Below, one piece after another: positions 33,092 to 41,398 of a DNA stretch of 44,885 nt; positions within the stretch are counted from its first letter, which is position 1, and each line of letters starts with the position of its first letter. Below the pieces are notes generated by a model. It was not told the DNA's origin, ran no database searches, and saw only the letters and a program-made list of their open reading frames with translations. This stretch comes from Candidatus Bathyarchaeota archaeon (GTDB lineage: Archaea; Thermoproteota; Bathyarchaeia; Bathyarchaeales; Bathycorpusculaceae): NCBI GenBank assembly GCA_003164295.1, contig PLTA01000051.1, forward strand, positions 1 to 44,885, read 5' to 3'. The translations under genes and the position numbers were made by a program.

Positions 33092-33898
33092 TTACAAATC
33101 TTTTTGTGCAAAGAATGTTTCTAGCTTTTTGTTTTCTGTTTTCTTTAGAACTTCCGCGCAAGTTTTTGGGTCAAGTGCTTTAAACTCTAGCCCAAGCGTA
33201 ACCAAGAGTCTTTGCACATCTTTGGCAAGGCTAGGCGCAACCAGTACTGCGCGTACTTCACGGTTAACTTTGGCTTTTATAGGTTCAATATATTTTGCCA
33301 ATTGTAGTGCAGCTTCTTTTGATGCGGTTTTTCGTTTAACTTCCACTATGACGAGTTTGCCGTTTTTGTCTTCGCCATAAATATCCACAAATCCTGGTTC
33401 AACTTTTTTCTCCCAACTAATCGGTTTAAACCCTTCTTCGAGAAGTTCAGGTTTAAGCAGGATTGCTCGGTGCATGTCGTCTTCGCTTGCGTGTAGTAGA
33501 AAATCGCCTGAATCTGACAAGTTCAGTGAAGAAGCCATATAAATATTTTCGAAGGTAACTCGTACGCTTTCACGTGGCTTTTGGCGAATTCCATAAACTT
33601 CCAGTTTGTCATCTCTAATTTGGGTATGAAAGACGCTTCCTGCAGGTTGCCAATTAACAGGTTCGTAGCCGACTGGACGGTGAACAAGAAGTGAACCATC
33701 AGATTTGATGATTAATATGCGTTCGCCAAGCTCCAGAGTTGAAGTTGCCCTGCCCACATATTTCACTTGGCATGTGCCAGCAACAATTAATGTTCTTCTT
33801 TGGATAAACGCTCGTTCAATTAACGCTTCAGCTTCCGCTAAAGTTGGCATTGTAAGTACAGAGAGTTTGTTTGATTGCGCCAAATTGTTTTCAGCCAA
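33092..33898 (-). CDS. nucS: Endonuclease NucS (EndoMS, mismatch-specific)
   Basis: This 268-residue RecB-like nuclease cuts mismatched DNA or branched ends and replaces MutS/MutL-type repair in many archaea. The N-terminal DNA-binding half includes RRTLIVAGTCQVKYVGRA and LLVHRPVGYEPVNWQP. The catalytic residues are D172 (PGFVDIYG), E186 and K188 (IVEVKRK), plus Q199-region AALQLAKY. The C-terminal tail is NKKLETFFAQ: this fits a PCNA-interacting box with Asn in place of the usual Gln, so clamp binding is likely but variant. ATG 33898 is possible, but the family core begins around LSVLTMPTLAEA. It is divergent from the methyltransferase gene (49-bp gap). Confidence 0.93.
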   Translation of the reverse strand: MAENNLAQSNKLSVLTMPTLAEAEALIERAFIQRRTLIVAGTCQVKYVGRATSTLELGERILIIKSDGSLLVHRPVGYEPVNWQPAGSVFHTQIRDDKLEVYGIRQKPRESVRVTFENIYMASSLNLSDSGDFLLHASEDDMHRAILLKPELLEEGFKPISWEKKVEPGFVDIYGEDKNGKLVIVEVKRKTASKEAALQLAKYIEPIKAKVNREVRAVLVAPSLAKDVQRLLVTLGLEFKALDPKTCAEVLKKTENKKLETFFAQKDL

Positions 33899-33947
33899 CT
33901 ATTTTAGTCAGAGCTTGGGTACATAAGATTTCTTGAAGGAAACCTAA

Positions 33948-34499
33948 GTGAGTAGTTGGAAAGACAAACGCAAAATCATGCAACGATACGATTTGACAGC
34001 TGACATGTATGAGGAACGGTATGCCAAGGAGCAGAAGGCAAAATACGGTGTTGCACTCGAAAACGTTGACGTAGCCGATGGAAAGGTTTTGGATGTAGGA
34101 TGTGGTTCAGGCCTATTTTTCAGCGAGGTTGCAGTTCAAGCCGGTTTGGTTGTGGGCGTTGATGTTTCAAGTAAACTTTTGTTAAAAGCTAAAAAGCAGG
34201 CGAAGTGTTTTGGGAATGTTTTTGTTTTGCAAGCTGATGCCGATCATTTACCGTTTCAAGTAGGTTTTTTTAATTTTGTTTTCTCATTTACTGTCCTTCA
34301 GAACATGCCTAAACCAGCAGAAACTTTGGATGAATTCAAAAGAGTTACAAAGCTGGAAGGTAAAGTTGTTGTAACTGGGTTAAAGAAGGCTTTTTCCCTA
34401 AATACATTCATGGATGTCTTGGAAGGCTCTGGTTTGAAAATGGTTTCTTTTATTGATAGGGAAAGTTTGAACTGTTATGTTGCAGTGTTAACGAAATAG
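33948..34499 (+). CDS. Class I SAM-dependent methyltransferase
   Basis: This 183-residue Rossmann methyltransferase has motif I VLDVGCGSGLFF (around residue 47), motif II VVGVDVS, motif III LQADADHLPF and motif IV FNFVFSFTVLQNM. The substrate-binding C-terminal is short, so this is a small ubiquinone/tellurite-type subgroup; the substrate cannot be inferred. It starts at GTG 33948 (VSSWKDKRK), after AAGGAAACC. It runs divergent to nucS and ends before a G/T-rich terminator. No cofactor-synthesis gene lies nearby. Confidence 0.85.
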   Translation: MSSWKDKRKIMQRYDLTADMYEERYAKEQKAKYGVALENVDVADGKVLDVGCGSGLFFSEVAVQAGLVVGVDVSSKLLLKAKKQAKCFGNVFVLQADADHLPFQVGFFNFVFSFTVLQNMPKPAETLDEFKRVTKLEGKVVVTGLKKAFSLNTFMDVLEGSGLKMVSFIDRESLNCYVAVLTK

Positions 34500-34530
34500 G
34501 TTTACAAATTATTTATGCTAAATTTGTTCG

Positions 34531-34567
34531 TTGTGTTTTGGGTTTGTTTTTTGGTTTGGGGTTTGTT
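34531..34567 (+). terminator. G/T-rich terminator of the methyltransferase gene
   Basis: Starting 31 bases after the stop, the sequence reads TTGTGTTTTGGG, then TTTGTTTTTT, then GGTTTGGGGTTTGTT. Both parts recur with one difference each after the arginine decarboxylase gene (32020-32040 and 32181-32201). The T runs fit archaeal intrinsic termination. Confidence 0.5.
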
Positions 34568-34650
34568 CAGGTATTCGTTTGATTTTTGGTTTAAATTCTT
34601 TTTAGGATAACAATAAGGCAACTGTTTTACTGTGTAGTTTCAACAAATTT

Positions 34651-34661
34651 AAAATATAAAG
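34651..34661 (+). promoter_or_regulatory. TATA box of the small frame at 34678
   Basis: AAAATATAAAG centred near 34656 predicts a start around 34682, right at TTG 34678/GTG 34681, the leaderless pattern seen elsewhere in this window. Confidence 0.4.
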
Positions 34662-34677
34662 TGAATATCATCTACGT

Positions 34678-34908
34678 TTGGTGTTATTAACGAACGACCA
34701 TGGCGTTAATGATAGTCTCTTATTCGCCCGTAAACGATTAGATGAGTTGAAAAAACTCAATGGTGGACATTTGGGTGGAGCAAATCACCGTGACAGACAA
34801 CCGTTAATTCAAGAGTTCTTCTTTCACCTAGTTGGTGCAATAGACAAACTCATTTGGCAAAGGCTGAATATGTTTATTTTAAGGGTGTTGACGAATAATC
34901 ATTTGTAA
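34678..34908 (+). CDS. Small uncharacterised protein, possibly a truncated gene
   Basis: This is a 76-residue frame. The middle (LLFARKRLDELKKLNGG, then LIQEFFFHLVGAIDKLIWQ) has coding-like composition with two amphipathic helices and looks like the N-terminal part of a longer helical, HEPN-like protein, but I do not recognise a family. After residue 65 the sequence becomes nondescript, so the original gene may be truncated. Start TTG 34678 or GTG 34681 lies 25 bases after a TATA box, suggesting a leaderless mRNA. It sits between the methyltransferase terminator and the surface protein gene, with no partner visible. Confidence 0.45.
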   Translation: MVLLTNDHGVNDSLLFARKRLDELKKLNGGHLGGANHRDRQPLIQEFFFHLVGAIDKLIWQRLNMFILRVLTNNHL

Positions 34909-35021
34909 TAAAACTTGAGGTTTAAAAAAAATGTTAATTTAGAGATAATTAGAAAGACAGGATCAACTAAGCGCAAGCTTTAAATAAAATTAAAAATAGA
35001 CCTGAGAAAAAGGCGATAATT

Positions 35022-36263
35022 ATGAAAGGAAAAATTTGGAAAATAGTAGGTTTGCTTTCGATAGTCATCTTTATGTTATCCACGGTCGCATTAGCCCACG
35101 CCGCATCATTGACAACCACTATATCAACGCATGTTACTCCTTCCGGAGTAGTATATGATCCTGCCACGCATGAGATTTTCGTATCCAATTACGATTCCGG
35201 CGACATCCAAGTTTTCTCAGACCGCACCAATCAACAAGTCGCCGACATAACAGCGCTCACAGGCCCACCCTACAACTTAGCCTACGATTCCAGCAAAGGC
35301 GAAATTTGGGTAGCAGAATCCACCGGAGCATGCACCATTTCAGACGCCACAAATCAGGTTGTTGCAAACGTAACAACTAACGCACCATCAAGCTGGGGAA
35401 CTTTAACGCAAGTAGCTTAAGATCCTAAGACAGGCGAAGTATTCATCGCTTACTCAGACTTTAACGGTGCTTCTACCCCCTATATCCAAGTTATCTCAGA
35501 CAGCACCAACACCGTCATAGCTAACATTACACAAGCTGAAACAGGGATAGTTGACGATTCAGCCCAAAGCGAAATATTTGCTTCACAGTACTTAGACAGC
35601 AGCGGTTCAATTTCCGGCAACGTTTACGTCATATCAGCCAAGACAAACACCATCACAAATACTATACCAATCGGCGGCATCCCGGGGCTTGAAGCCTATG
35701 ATTCTGTAAAAGGCGAAATTTTCGTCGCAAACTCGATTTATAATTCAAGCGCGCAAAACAACTATAGCAACGTTATCGAGGTTATATCAGACAGCAATAA
35801 CAAGATCACTGCAACAATCGACTTACCAGCATCAGTCTCTGCAGGACCCATGGCATACAACCCTGACAAAGGCGAAATCTACATAAATGACGGCTCCTCG
35901 GTCGCAATCATTTCGGACAAAACGAACAGGGTGGTTGGAACAGTGAATACTAACGGTACTGGTAGCTCATCCGGAGGCATTGCCTATGATTCGGGAACAA
36001 GCACGATCTACGCAATCAATAATCCAGGTTCCACAGCAGGTTACATGGGCAGCCTAGCGGTAATATCAGATCCATCAAGCGCCTCAAGCGGTTCCAGCCC
36101 AACCCCCACAGCCACGTCAAGCACAAGCACGTCCTCTTCTGCAAACCCAACTTCTACGCCCACAGTTCCTGAGTTCAGCAGCCCAGCACTTGCTCTCATC
36201 ACAGCAGCTTTTGCAGCAGCGACCTTATGTACAGTTGCGTTCGCAAGAAAAAACAGAATATAG
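35022..36263 (+). pseudogene. YVTN-type beta-propeller surface protein with an internal stop
   Basis: One frame runs from ATG 35022 to 36263, interrupted only by TAA at 35418-35420. Before it: signal peptide (MKGKIWKIVGLLSIVIF, ending around AHA) and YncE-like repeats (VVYDPATHEIFVSNYDSG). After it the frame continues DPKTGEVFIAYSD. The repeats elsewhere read AYDP or YDS at this point, so the stop most likely replaces a Tyr codon (TAT/TAC). The rest contains about six repeats, a Ser/Thr/Pro stalk and a C-terminal VPEFSSPAL, hydrophobic helix, ARKNRI anchor. It would be 413 residues if read through. A single nonsense change or base error fits; Tyr replacement by TAA is the simplest. Confidence 0.8.
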
Positions 36264-36484
36264 ATACCCACAAGTGAACAAAAAGTTTACTTTTTCCTCT
36301 TTTCTTTTTGAATCAGAATAACTATGGCGCTGGCTTGTCTCAAAATTAAACGCTTATTTTGGTAGAGTGGTTTCATATTAAATAATTTATAGAGAAAACT
36401 ACAGAGATAGAATGGTTTCGGCGGACAAAGCGAACAGAGAAAAAAGCGAAAAAAGGAGAGTTTTATCTAAAGTGGAGGGATTGT

Positions 36485-36978
36485 CTATTGTTCTGGCTCC
36501 CTCATCTGGACTTTGTCCACGAGCTCAGCTAACCGCTCCATGGACTCACGCATTCCCAACTCCATTCCTGCCGCTAACGTCCCTTCGAGGTCCTCGACAG
36601 TTTGGAAAGCCCTTGTGTCACTCAGTTTCGTCCCATCTTCCGTTTCTTCAAAAGCATAGGTTTTAATCAATTCTTGGCCTGAAAAGGCTTTGTATGTTGA
36701 AACAATTCGTTCTGATGGCACGATTTTCTGATACGTGCCGCTGAACACATACTCTTTTCCACTGACATCTTTTTGGATATATCGCCAGACGCCTCTTGGT
36801 TTCAAATCCATTTTGTCAACAGTAAGTGTTCGGTTTCGATTACCCCACCACTGCGGTATGAGCTTAGGGTCGGTGCAGACTTTGAAAACAAGTTCTCGTG
36901 GTGCATTAAAGATGCGTATCATAGTGACCTGTTTTTTTCGCGTTCAACCGCAAAGCTTGTGGGCTCTTTCTCTGTCAT
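36485..36978 (-). CDS. SRPBCC/AHSA1-like protein, frameshifted near the start
   Basis: The frame ending at 36485 encodes an AHSA1-type START-fold protein: RIFNAPRELVFKVCTDPKLIPQWWG, GGVWRY-like GVWRYIQKD, and a C-terminal GMRESMERLAELVD. Family members normally begin 15-25 residues earlier. An ATG at 36978 with a Shine-Dalgarno (AAGGAAG) gives MTEKEPTSFAVERE and then loses frame in an A7 run (36932-36938). With eight A residues it reads REKKQVTMIRIFNAPREL, just as in relatives. Without it, ATG 36922 (MIRIF) would be the start. AHSA1-like proteins bind hydrophobic ligands; no specific function is known. A homopolymer deletion, real or technical, is likely. Confidence 0.75.
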
Positions 36979-37157
36979 TTCAAACTTCCTTTGTGTTCAA
37001 ACCATTTCTTGCTCTGATGAGACTTTTGTGATATATGTATTTGTGATTGCCACAAAACAGCCACAAAGAACCAACTGAGGATTGAAATAGACTACTGCGG
37101 ACTCACCGGTTTGCATACAAAAATTCAGGGGGTGGCATTTGAATCAACGAAAAATTA

Positions 37158-37535
37158 TCAACATTTGGAACCATTCGTTTCTTTCAGGTTTTCCTTTACT
37201 CTAAACTTTACCATTTCTTTTATCAAATCTAATGGTATTGGCTTGTCCAATGGAAATTTGACGGTACCTTGGACTTTGCTTACTTCATAGCCTGACAGTT
37301 TCTCTTTGAATTCCTCAATTGCAGACTCCCGAGGATAGAAACCTATATGATTCTTGAATGCTCCAAACCAAACTAAGTTGCCATTCAGTTTGAAAGCTGC
37401 CATGTTATAACTAATTGCTTCTTCTGATTTGGGTGCGGCCTCCTTAATTACTTGCCTTATTTGCTCTAAAACAGTTTGAACGTTCTTGGGAAAAGAAGCG
37501 ATATATTCATCAATTGACTCAAAACTCTTTTTCAT
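37158..37535 (-). CDS. DUF1801 (YdhG-like) protein
   Basis: This small soluble protein of 125 residues starts MKKSFESIDEYIASFP, the classical beginning of the DUF1801 family, followed by LEQIRQVIKEAAPKSEEAISYNMAAFKLNG and HIGFYPRESAIEEFKE. Members of this fold include Bacillus iron chaperone Fra, but most are of unknown function. An upstream start at 37550 adds only MVFFV and has no support. It forms no clear operon; the SRPBCC gene lies 180 bp downstream on the same strand, and stress-related roles are only a guess. Confidence 0.85.
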   Translation of the reverse strand: MKKSFESIDEYIASFPKNVQTVLEQIRQVIKEAAPKSEEAISYNMAAFKLNGNLVWFGAFKNHIGFYPRESAIEEFKEKLSGYEVSKVQGTVKFPLDKPIPLDLIKEMVKFRVKENLKETNGSKC

Positions 37536-37744
37536 GACAAAAAACACCAAGAAAATATCTGCAAAGCTCTCCTAATATCGTTTCGCCTTGCACTCTAGAC
37601 CCAATAAGACTGGTTCGATTTACGCTCAGCAAAAATGTAGTTATCAGCAGGCCAATTGCGGATGTATCGAATTTCGATATATTTCAATTTTAGTAACTCG
37701 CCTTAAGAACATGAAATCGTAAGATTTACAGAGGCAAGATCTTC
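37536..37744. other. Spacer upstream of the DUF1801 gene
   Basis: This region should contain the DUF1801 promoter and the ribosome-binding site of the small frame at 37745. No other feature is evident. Confidence 0.3.
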
Positions 37745-37882
37745 ATGAACTTATTCAAAAAAGTTGAGCGAGGTCTTTCTGTTCTTGCTGTGGCACCTTT
37801 GGTTGGAATAGAGCATAGAGAACGCGAAAGAAAACTCGAAGAAAGATTGAAGCGTTCGCGAAAAAAGTATAATTCTAACTAA
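37745..37882 (+). CDS. Possible 45-residue basic protein
   Basis: ATG 37745 opens a 45-codon frame: MNLFKKVERGLSVLAVAPLVG followed by a highly charged IEHRERERKLEERLKRSRKK tail. GAGG lies about 11 bases upstream. The N-terminal half is hydrophobic enough for a short membrane-associated helix and the tail is a basic helix. It overlaps the end of the regulator gene on the opposite strand by 8 bp. The composition looks like a real microprotein but no family is recognised; it could be chance. Confidence 0.35.
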   Translation: MNLFKKVERGLSVLAVAPLVGIEHRERERKLEERLKRSRKKYNSN

Positions 37883-38768
37883 GCATTTGATCGCGGGTCT
37901 TTGAGTTCAAACTCTCACAACTACTTGGAGATTGAAATCTCGGTTCCTCTTGAGCAGCATTGTTCCAATAATGCGAATACAATGATTTTGTCCACTTAAG
38001 CGACAATTCATCAGTAGCATGAAAACCATGATAATCCAATTTGTCATCAGCATTTGAGAAACCCACCGCAGCCACTTCTTTCTCTGAAAGACAAATTAAC
38101 ACATCGACCATCTCTAAGAATCTACTCTCAAATTTTCCAGCTTTTCTTGCTTGCAAGAAAATCGGGCGGCCCATTCGCTCGAGGGCGTCTTTTGGCGGAG
38201 TAACCGTCTTTGGTAAAATCAATTTGAACTCGACCCCCTTTTTCAACGACTCTTCAAGGTAAGGTAATGTGCTGACAAGTATTTGGTTTGAGAGAATCCA
38301 AATGTGTTTTTCTGCTTTTTGAATCATGCTCTCGACGTTGGAGAATGCAACCATAACATCGTCAACTAATTGACAGCCGTTGAGCGACGCTAAACTATAA
38401 GTGAATTCAACAGGTAAAGTTGAAAGAGTATGAGTCACAAAATACTCACGATTCAGTGAAAGAAAATTGAATCCAGTAAGAAGCTTCAAAGTTTCCTCAC
38501 CATAAGGTGTCAAACGGAAACAACCATCAGCTTCTTTCGCAATCAGTTTTGCCTCGATGCGCCTTGAGATGTTGCGTGAGGTTTCCTGTACCGTGAAATC
38601 AAGCTTCTTGGATAAGTATGAGAGTCTAAGAGGCTTGTTCTTGAGTTCAAGCAATATGTTGAGCCGGTCCTCACCCGCAAGCTCAAAGAGGAGATTTTTC
38701 AAGGCTTCCAAAACCAAACCCCGCAGTGTAGAGAGAGATTGATTAACCAAATATTTATGATATTTCAC
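37875..38768 (-). CDS. FilR1-like HTH regulator (DUF1724 domain)
   Basis: This 297-residue transcription regulator has an N-terminal winged HTH (GEDRLNILLELKNKPLRLSYLSKKL, then FTVQETSRNISRRIEAKLIAKE and wing FRLTPYGE) and a C-terminal DUF1724 domain (ILSNQILVSTLPYLEES, KLILPKTVTPP, DVLICLSEKEVAAVGFSNADDKLDYHGFHATDELSLKWTKSLYSHYW). This is the architecture of the methanogen FilR1 family, which senses small ligands. The start GTG 38768 is compatible with family length; a later start inside the first 20 residues is possible. It is divergent from the flavodoxin-type reductases, whose transcription it might control. Confidence 0.82.
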   Translation of the reverse strand: MKYHKYLVNQSLSTLRGLVLEALKNLLFELAGEDRLNILLELKNKPLRLSYLSKKLDFTVQETSRNISRRIEAKLIAKEADGCFRLTPYGEETLKLLTGFNFLSLNREYFVTHTLSTLPVEFTYSLASLNGCQLVDDVMVAFSNVESMIQKAEKHIWILSNQILVSTLPYLEESLKKGVEFKLILPKTVTPPKDALERMGRPIFLQARKAGKFESRFLEMVDVLICLSEKEVAAVGFSNADDKLDYHGFHATDELSLKWTKSLYSHYWNNAAQEEPRFQSPSSCESLNSKTRDQMLS

Positions 38769-38914
38769 AACTCTTATGATTTTTCATATTTGCTGTTGAG
38801 AATGGTTTATCGTTATTCAAGCCCCTTTGGTAGATTGAGGAAGAAATTGTTGAGAAGAAATATCCTGCTTTCCATCCAAAGAGAGAGCAAGTTGACTATT
38901 AAGGAGATATGTGA

Positions 38915-39487
38915 ATGAAAGCTTTGGTTTTGAATAGTTCAATAGATGAGAAAAGCGCCGTGAATACGGTTTCAGATTATCTAGTGGATTTTCTTAGGAT
39001 TAACGATCACGAAGCGGATGTCATGGTTCTTCGCAATGAAAAAATGGCAAGTTGTCTTGGCTGCTTTGGATGCTGGCTAAAAACTCCTTGCGAATGCGTA
39101 ATCAAAGATGCTGCAAGTGATCTGCCAAGAAAAGCCATTCAAAGCGACTTGGTTTTCCTATTGACTCCAGTTACATTTGGCATGTATTCCTCAGAACTTA
39201 AAAAAGCCTTAGACAGGCTCCCATGCCCTATTTTGATGCCGTTCTTTGAGAAGATAGATGGGGAAATTCACCACGTTAACAGATATGATAAGTACCCAAC
39301 CCTGGTTGCCATAGGAGTCCTTCCCAACTGTGACGATGAAAGTGAAAAAACATTTGCAACGTTGGTAACCAGGAATGGCATAAACTTGCACACAAAAGCA
39401 ATCTCTAGCATAATTTATTCAACCGACAAACCAGACGTAATTAAAGAAAAAGTGGTTGCAACATTATCAAAGGCTGGTGTCCAATGA
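38915..39487 (+). CDS. NAD(P)H-dependent FMN reductase, flavodoxin-like fold
   Basis: This 190-residue flavoprotein begins MKALVLNSSIDEKSAV, the phosphate-binding loop of the family, and has a Cys-rich loop at residues 47-61 (SCLGCFGCWLKTPCEC) that is typical of the iron-sulfur flavoprotein-related group (C-x2-C-x2-C, then C-x-C). The motif FLLTPVTFGMYSSELKKALDR lines the FMN site. It probably reduces quinones, metals or disulfides with NAD(P)H. A strong Shine-Dalgarno (AAGGAG, spacing 8) supports ATG 38915. The next gene overlaps its stop codon (ATGA), so both are co-translated. The regulator next door is divergent. Confidence 0.85.
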   Translation: MKALVLNSSIDEKSAVNTVSDYLVDFLRINDHEADVMVLRNEKMASCLGCFGCWLKTPCECVIKDAASDLPRKAIQSDLVFLLTPVTFGMYSSELKKALDRLPCPILMPFFEKIDGEIHHVNRYDKYPTLVAIGVLPNCDDESEKTFATLVTRNGINLHTKAISSIIYSTDKPDVIKEKVVATLSKAGVQ

Positions 39488-40185
39488 TGCAAAAACCGAC
39501 AAACGCACTTCTGTTGGTGGGAAGCCCCAAAGAAGAAAATAGCACCTCAAATTCACTTGGCACATTCTTAGCTGAAAAGTTACAGGAGAAAGGTGTTTCC
39601 TTCAAAAAAATCTACATTAACCGTTGTCTTTGTTCGAGTGAGAAAGCGGCATCCTTGCTTCGACTCGTTGATGAATCAGACCTGATTATCTTTGCTTTCC
39701 CATTGTATGTTGACAGTTTGCACTCGCAAGTAATCAAAACACTGGAGTTAATTGCTGAACACGCAAAAGACAAAGAAGATATGGCAACAAAAAGCTTTGT
39801 GGCAATTTCAAATAGCGGTTTCCCTAAAGCAAACCATAACAGCATTGCTTTAGCTGTATGTCGAATCTTTGCTAAACAAGTTGGCTTCACGTGGGCTGGA
39901 GGGTTAGCTATGGGGGGAGGCGGAATGATTTCAGGGCGACCTCTTGCTGAAGTTGGGGGTGCGATTCGTAATCAAATAAAAGCATTAGAAATCGCTGCTG
40001 ATGCCGTGGCAAAAGGAGAACCTATACCTGAAAAAGCTGTTTCCTTAATGGCAAAACTGGGCATACCCCATTGGATGTATATTTGGATGGGTAACCGCAG
40101 CTGGAAAAAAGAAGCTAAACAACACATTGCAATCGAGAAAATGTGTGATCAACCGTGCACAAGAAGAGAGGTTCTAAACCTCTAA
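39484..40185 (+). CDS. Flavodoxin-like NAD(P)H oxidoreductase
   Basis: This is a second flavodoxin-fold protein of 233 residues: LLLVGSPKEENSTSNSLGTFL (FMN phosphate loop), DLIIFAFPLYVDSLHSQVIKTLELIAEH (isoalloxazine loop), and GGGGMISGRPL. It keeps few cysteines compared with the first reductase, so it may be its partner subunit or accept its electrons. Its ATG overlaps the previous stop by four bases, a strict two-gene operon. The C-terminal 40 residues are basic with a late Cys pair (KMCDQPC) of unknown role. A hairpin just after the stop may terminate transcription. Confidence 0.82.
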   Translation: MMQKPTNALLLVGSPKEENSTSNSLGTFLAEKLQEKGVSFKKIYINRCLCSSEKAASLLRLVDESDLIIFAFPLYVDSLHSQVIKTLELIAEHAKDKEDMATKSFVAISNSGFPKANHNSIALAVCRIFAKQVGFTWAGGLAMGGGGMISGRPLAEVGGAIRNQIKALEIAADAVAKGEPIPEKAVSLMAKLGIPHWMYIWMGNRSWKKEAKQHIAIEKMCDQPCTRREVLNL

Positions 40186-40189
40186 TGAA

Positions 40190-40211
40190 GTTGGGCATTC
40201 CTAAGCCCAAC
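40190..40211 (+). terminator. Hairpin after the flavodoxin operon
   Basis: GTTGGGC (40190-40196) and GCCCAAC (40205-40211) form a perfect 7-bp stem with an 8-base loop, beginning 4 bases after the stop. The T run after it is weak, so a role in 3'-end stability is equally likely. Confidence 0.45.
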
Positions 40212-40472
40212 GGTTCAAACCAGAGCACATTTTAATCGCCATGTTTCCATGTACGCCACATAAATCTGCCTTTATTACCTGAAAGAAAGGGCACGCTTAA
40301 CATTTCTTTACAGCGCATCATTTTACTTGAGCCGCGAGAAATATCGAAGGATTTCCTTCTTGCGACTTTGGAGAACAACGCGTACCATGTAGCCTCCGCC
40401 TTCTAATTTCTTGAAGGAGGGAGGATAGTGAGTGATGTGTATTTGTGTTGTACACCATTTGAAGAGAGGCAA
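40201..40472 (-). pseudogene. Frame-broken small protein gene
   Basis: Minus-strand DNA has protein-like sequence in shifting frames: from TTG 40472, MPLFKWCTTQIHIT, then KKLEGGGYMVRVVL and RKKEILRYFSRLK, a stop at 40323, then MMRCKEML in the next frame, and CPFFQVIKADLCGVHGN or VPFLSGNKGRF beyond. The phrase YMVRVVLQSRKKEILRYFS and the later Cys residues look conserved, but I cannot assign a family. At least one frameshift is needed to join them, and two if the Cys-rich frame is the true continuation. It may be a relic of a small Cys-containing protein. It fills most of the 344-bp gap. Confidence 0.4.
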
Positions 40473-40529
40473 TCAGAAAGTAAGTATTAAATCATACGAT
40501 ACTGGAATGAATCAAGTGAAACGTAGAAA

Positions 40530-41174
40530 ATGAATGCACTAACAAGCTTAGCTAGAGGCTTCTTTGTCTCAATTGAGGCAATCTGGATTTACAGTGCAAT
40601 AGCACTCGCCCGAGGCGGAGACCCTATGCTAGGTTTAACGTATTGCATTATCTTAATCATACCCTTCATAACCGCCACTTACCTATGGCTTAGAAAAAAA
40701 CCTCCTAAGAACATAAATTCAGTTGAAAAATGGTGCGGCATTCTATATTCTTTTCAAGGTGCAGCTTTAGCCTGCTGGGCGTTCGATCTCACCACGACAG
40801 GCTACTCCATAAACATCGCGAAAGTGGCTGTTGAAATAAACCCGTTAGGCTGGCCCCTTGGAGCCTTGGGCGCCTTAACTTATTACGCCCCGACAATTAT
40901 TCTAAGTTACATATTACTATTTAAAATAAACCAAAAAATATCCCATTATGCAGCCATCCCGATTACTATTGTAGCGCTATGCATGGGCGCAATGAACCTA
41001 AACGCGGGAGTTGGAAACTTTGGATTCTTTATAGGCACAACGAATTTTCCTTCAAGAATCGGCAGCATTCTTCCATCAATAGTAGGGGGAATGGCTTTAG
41101 TTGATGTTGCGTTTTTTGCAAGAATAATTGGTAACCGCGTTCAATTCAACCTTCGAAGTCTTAAAACCTCTTAA
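40530..41174 (+). CDS. Multi-pass membrane protein of unknown function
   Basis: This 214-residue protein has about six hydrophobic helices (IEAIWIYSAIALA, LTYCIILIIPFITATYLWL, FQGAALACWAFDL, GALTYYAPTIILSYILLF, AAIPITIVALCMGAMNL, IVGGMALVDVAFFARII). The motif FDLTTTGYSI followed by VEINPLGWPLG resembles the D-x-TT ... E-x-NP pattern of DUF5658-like membrane proteins. A conserved Asp and an Asn-Pro pair inside the membrane suggest a small-solute or metal-binding role, but this is only suggestive. ATG 40530 follows GAAACG; no clear Shine-Dalgarno. It has no obvious operon partner. Confidence 0.6.
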   Translation: MNALTSLARGFFVSIEAIWIYSAIALARGGDPMLGLTYCIILIIPFITATYLWLRKKPPKNINSVEKWCGILYSFQGAALACWAFDLTTTGYSINIAKVAVEINPLGWPLGALGALTYYAPTIILSYILLFKINQKISHYAAIPITIVALCMGAMNLNAGVGNFGFFIGTTNFPSRIGSILPSIVGGMALVDVAFFARIIGNRVQFNLRSLKTS

Positions 41175-41398
41175 AAGCCCTCAATTTAAAATCAATTGTG
41201 ATTCCGACTTCTTTTTCTTTTTACATTCTTACCCAAAATAGACATCCATCTAAAAGTAATTCATAGATAGGGCTAAGAATGCCCACTTGCTTCATCCAGG
41301 AGGATTTCCATAACCCTGAATGGGCAAACAATTAACATCTAAATTGTTACAATTAATTTCTTCTTTCAGGCTTTTATTTACAATTGGGTTCAAGTTCA

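Noticed and set aside
35418..35420. Recoding of TAA as an amino acid
   Set aside because: Every other gene in the window ends normally with TAA, and pyrrolysine uses TAG, so a simple substitution or error is more likely.
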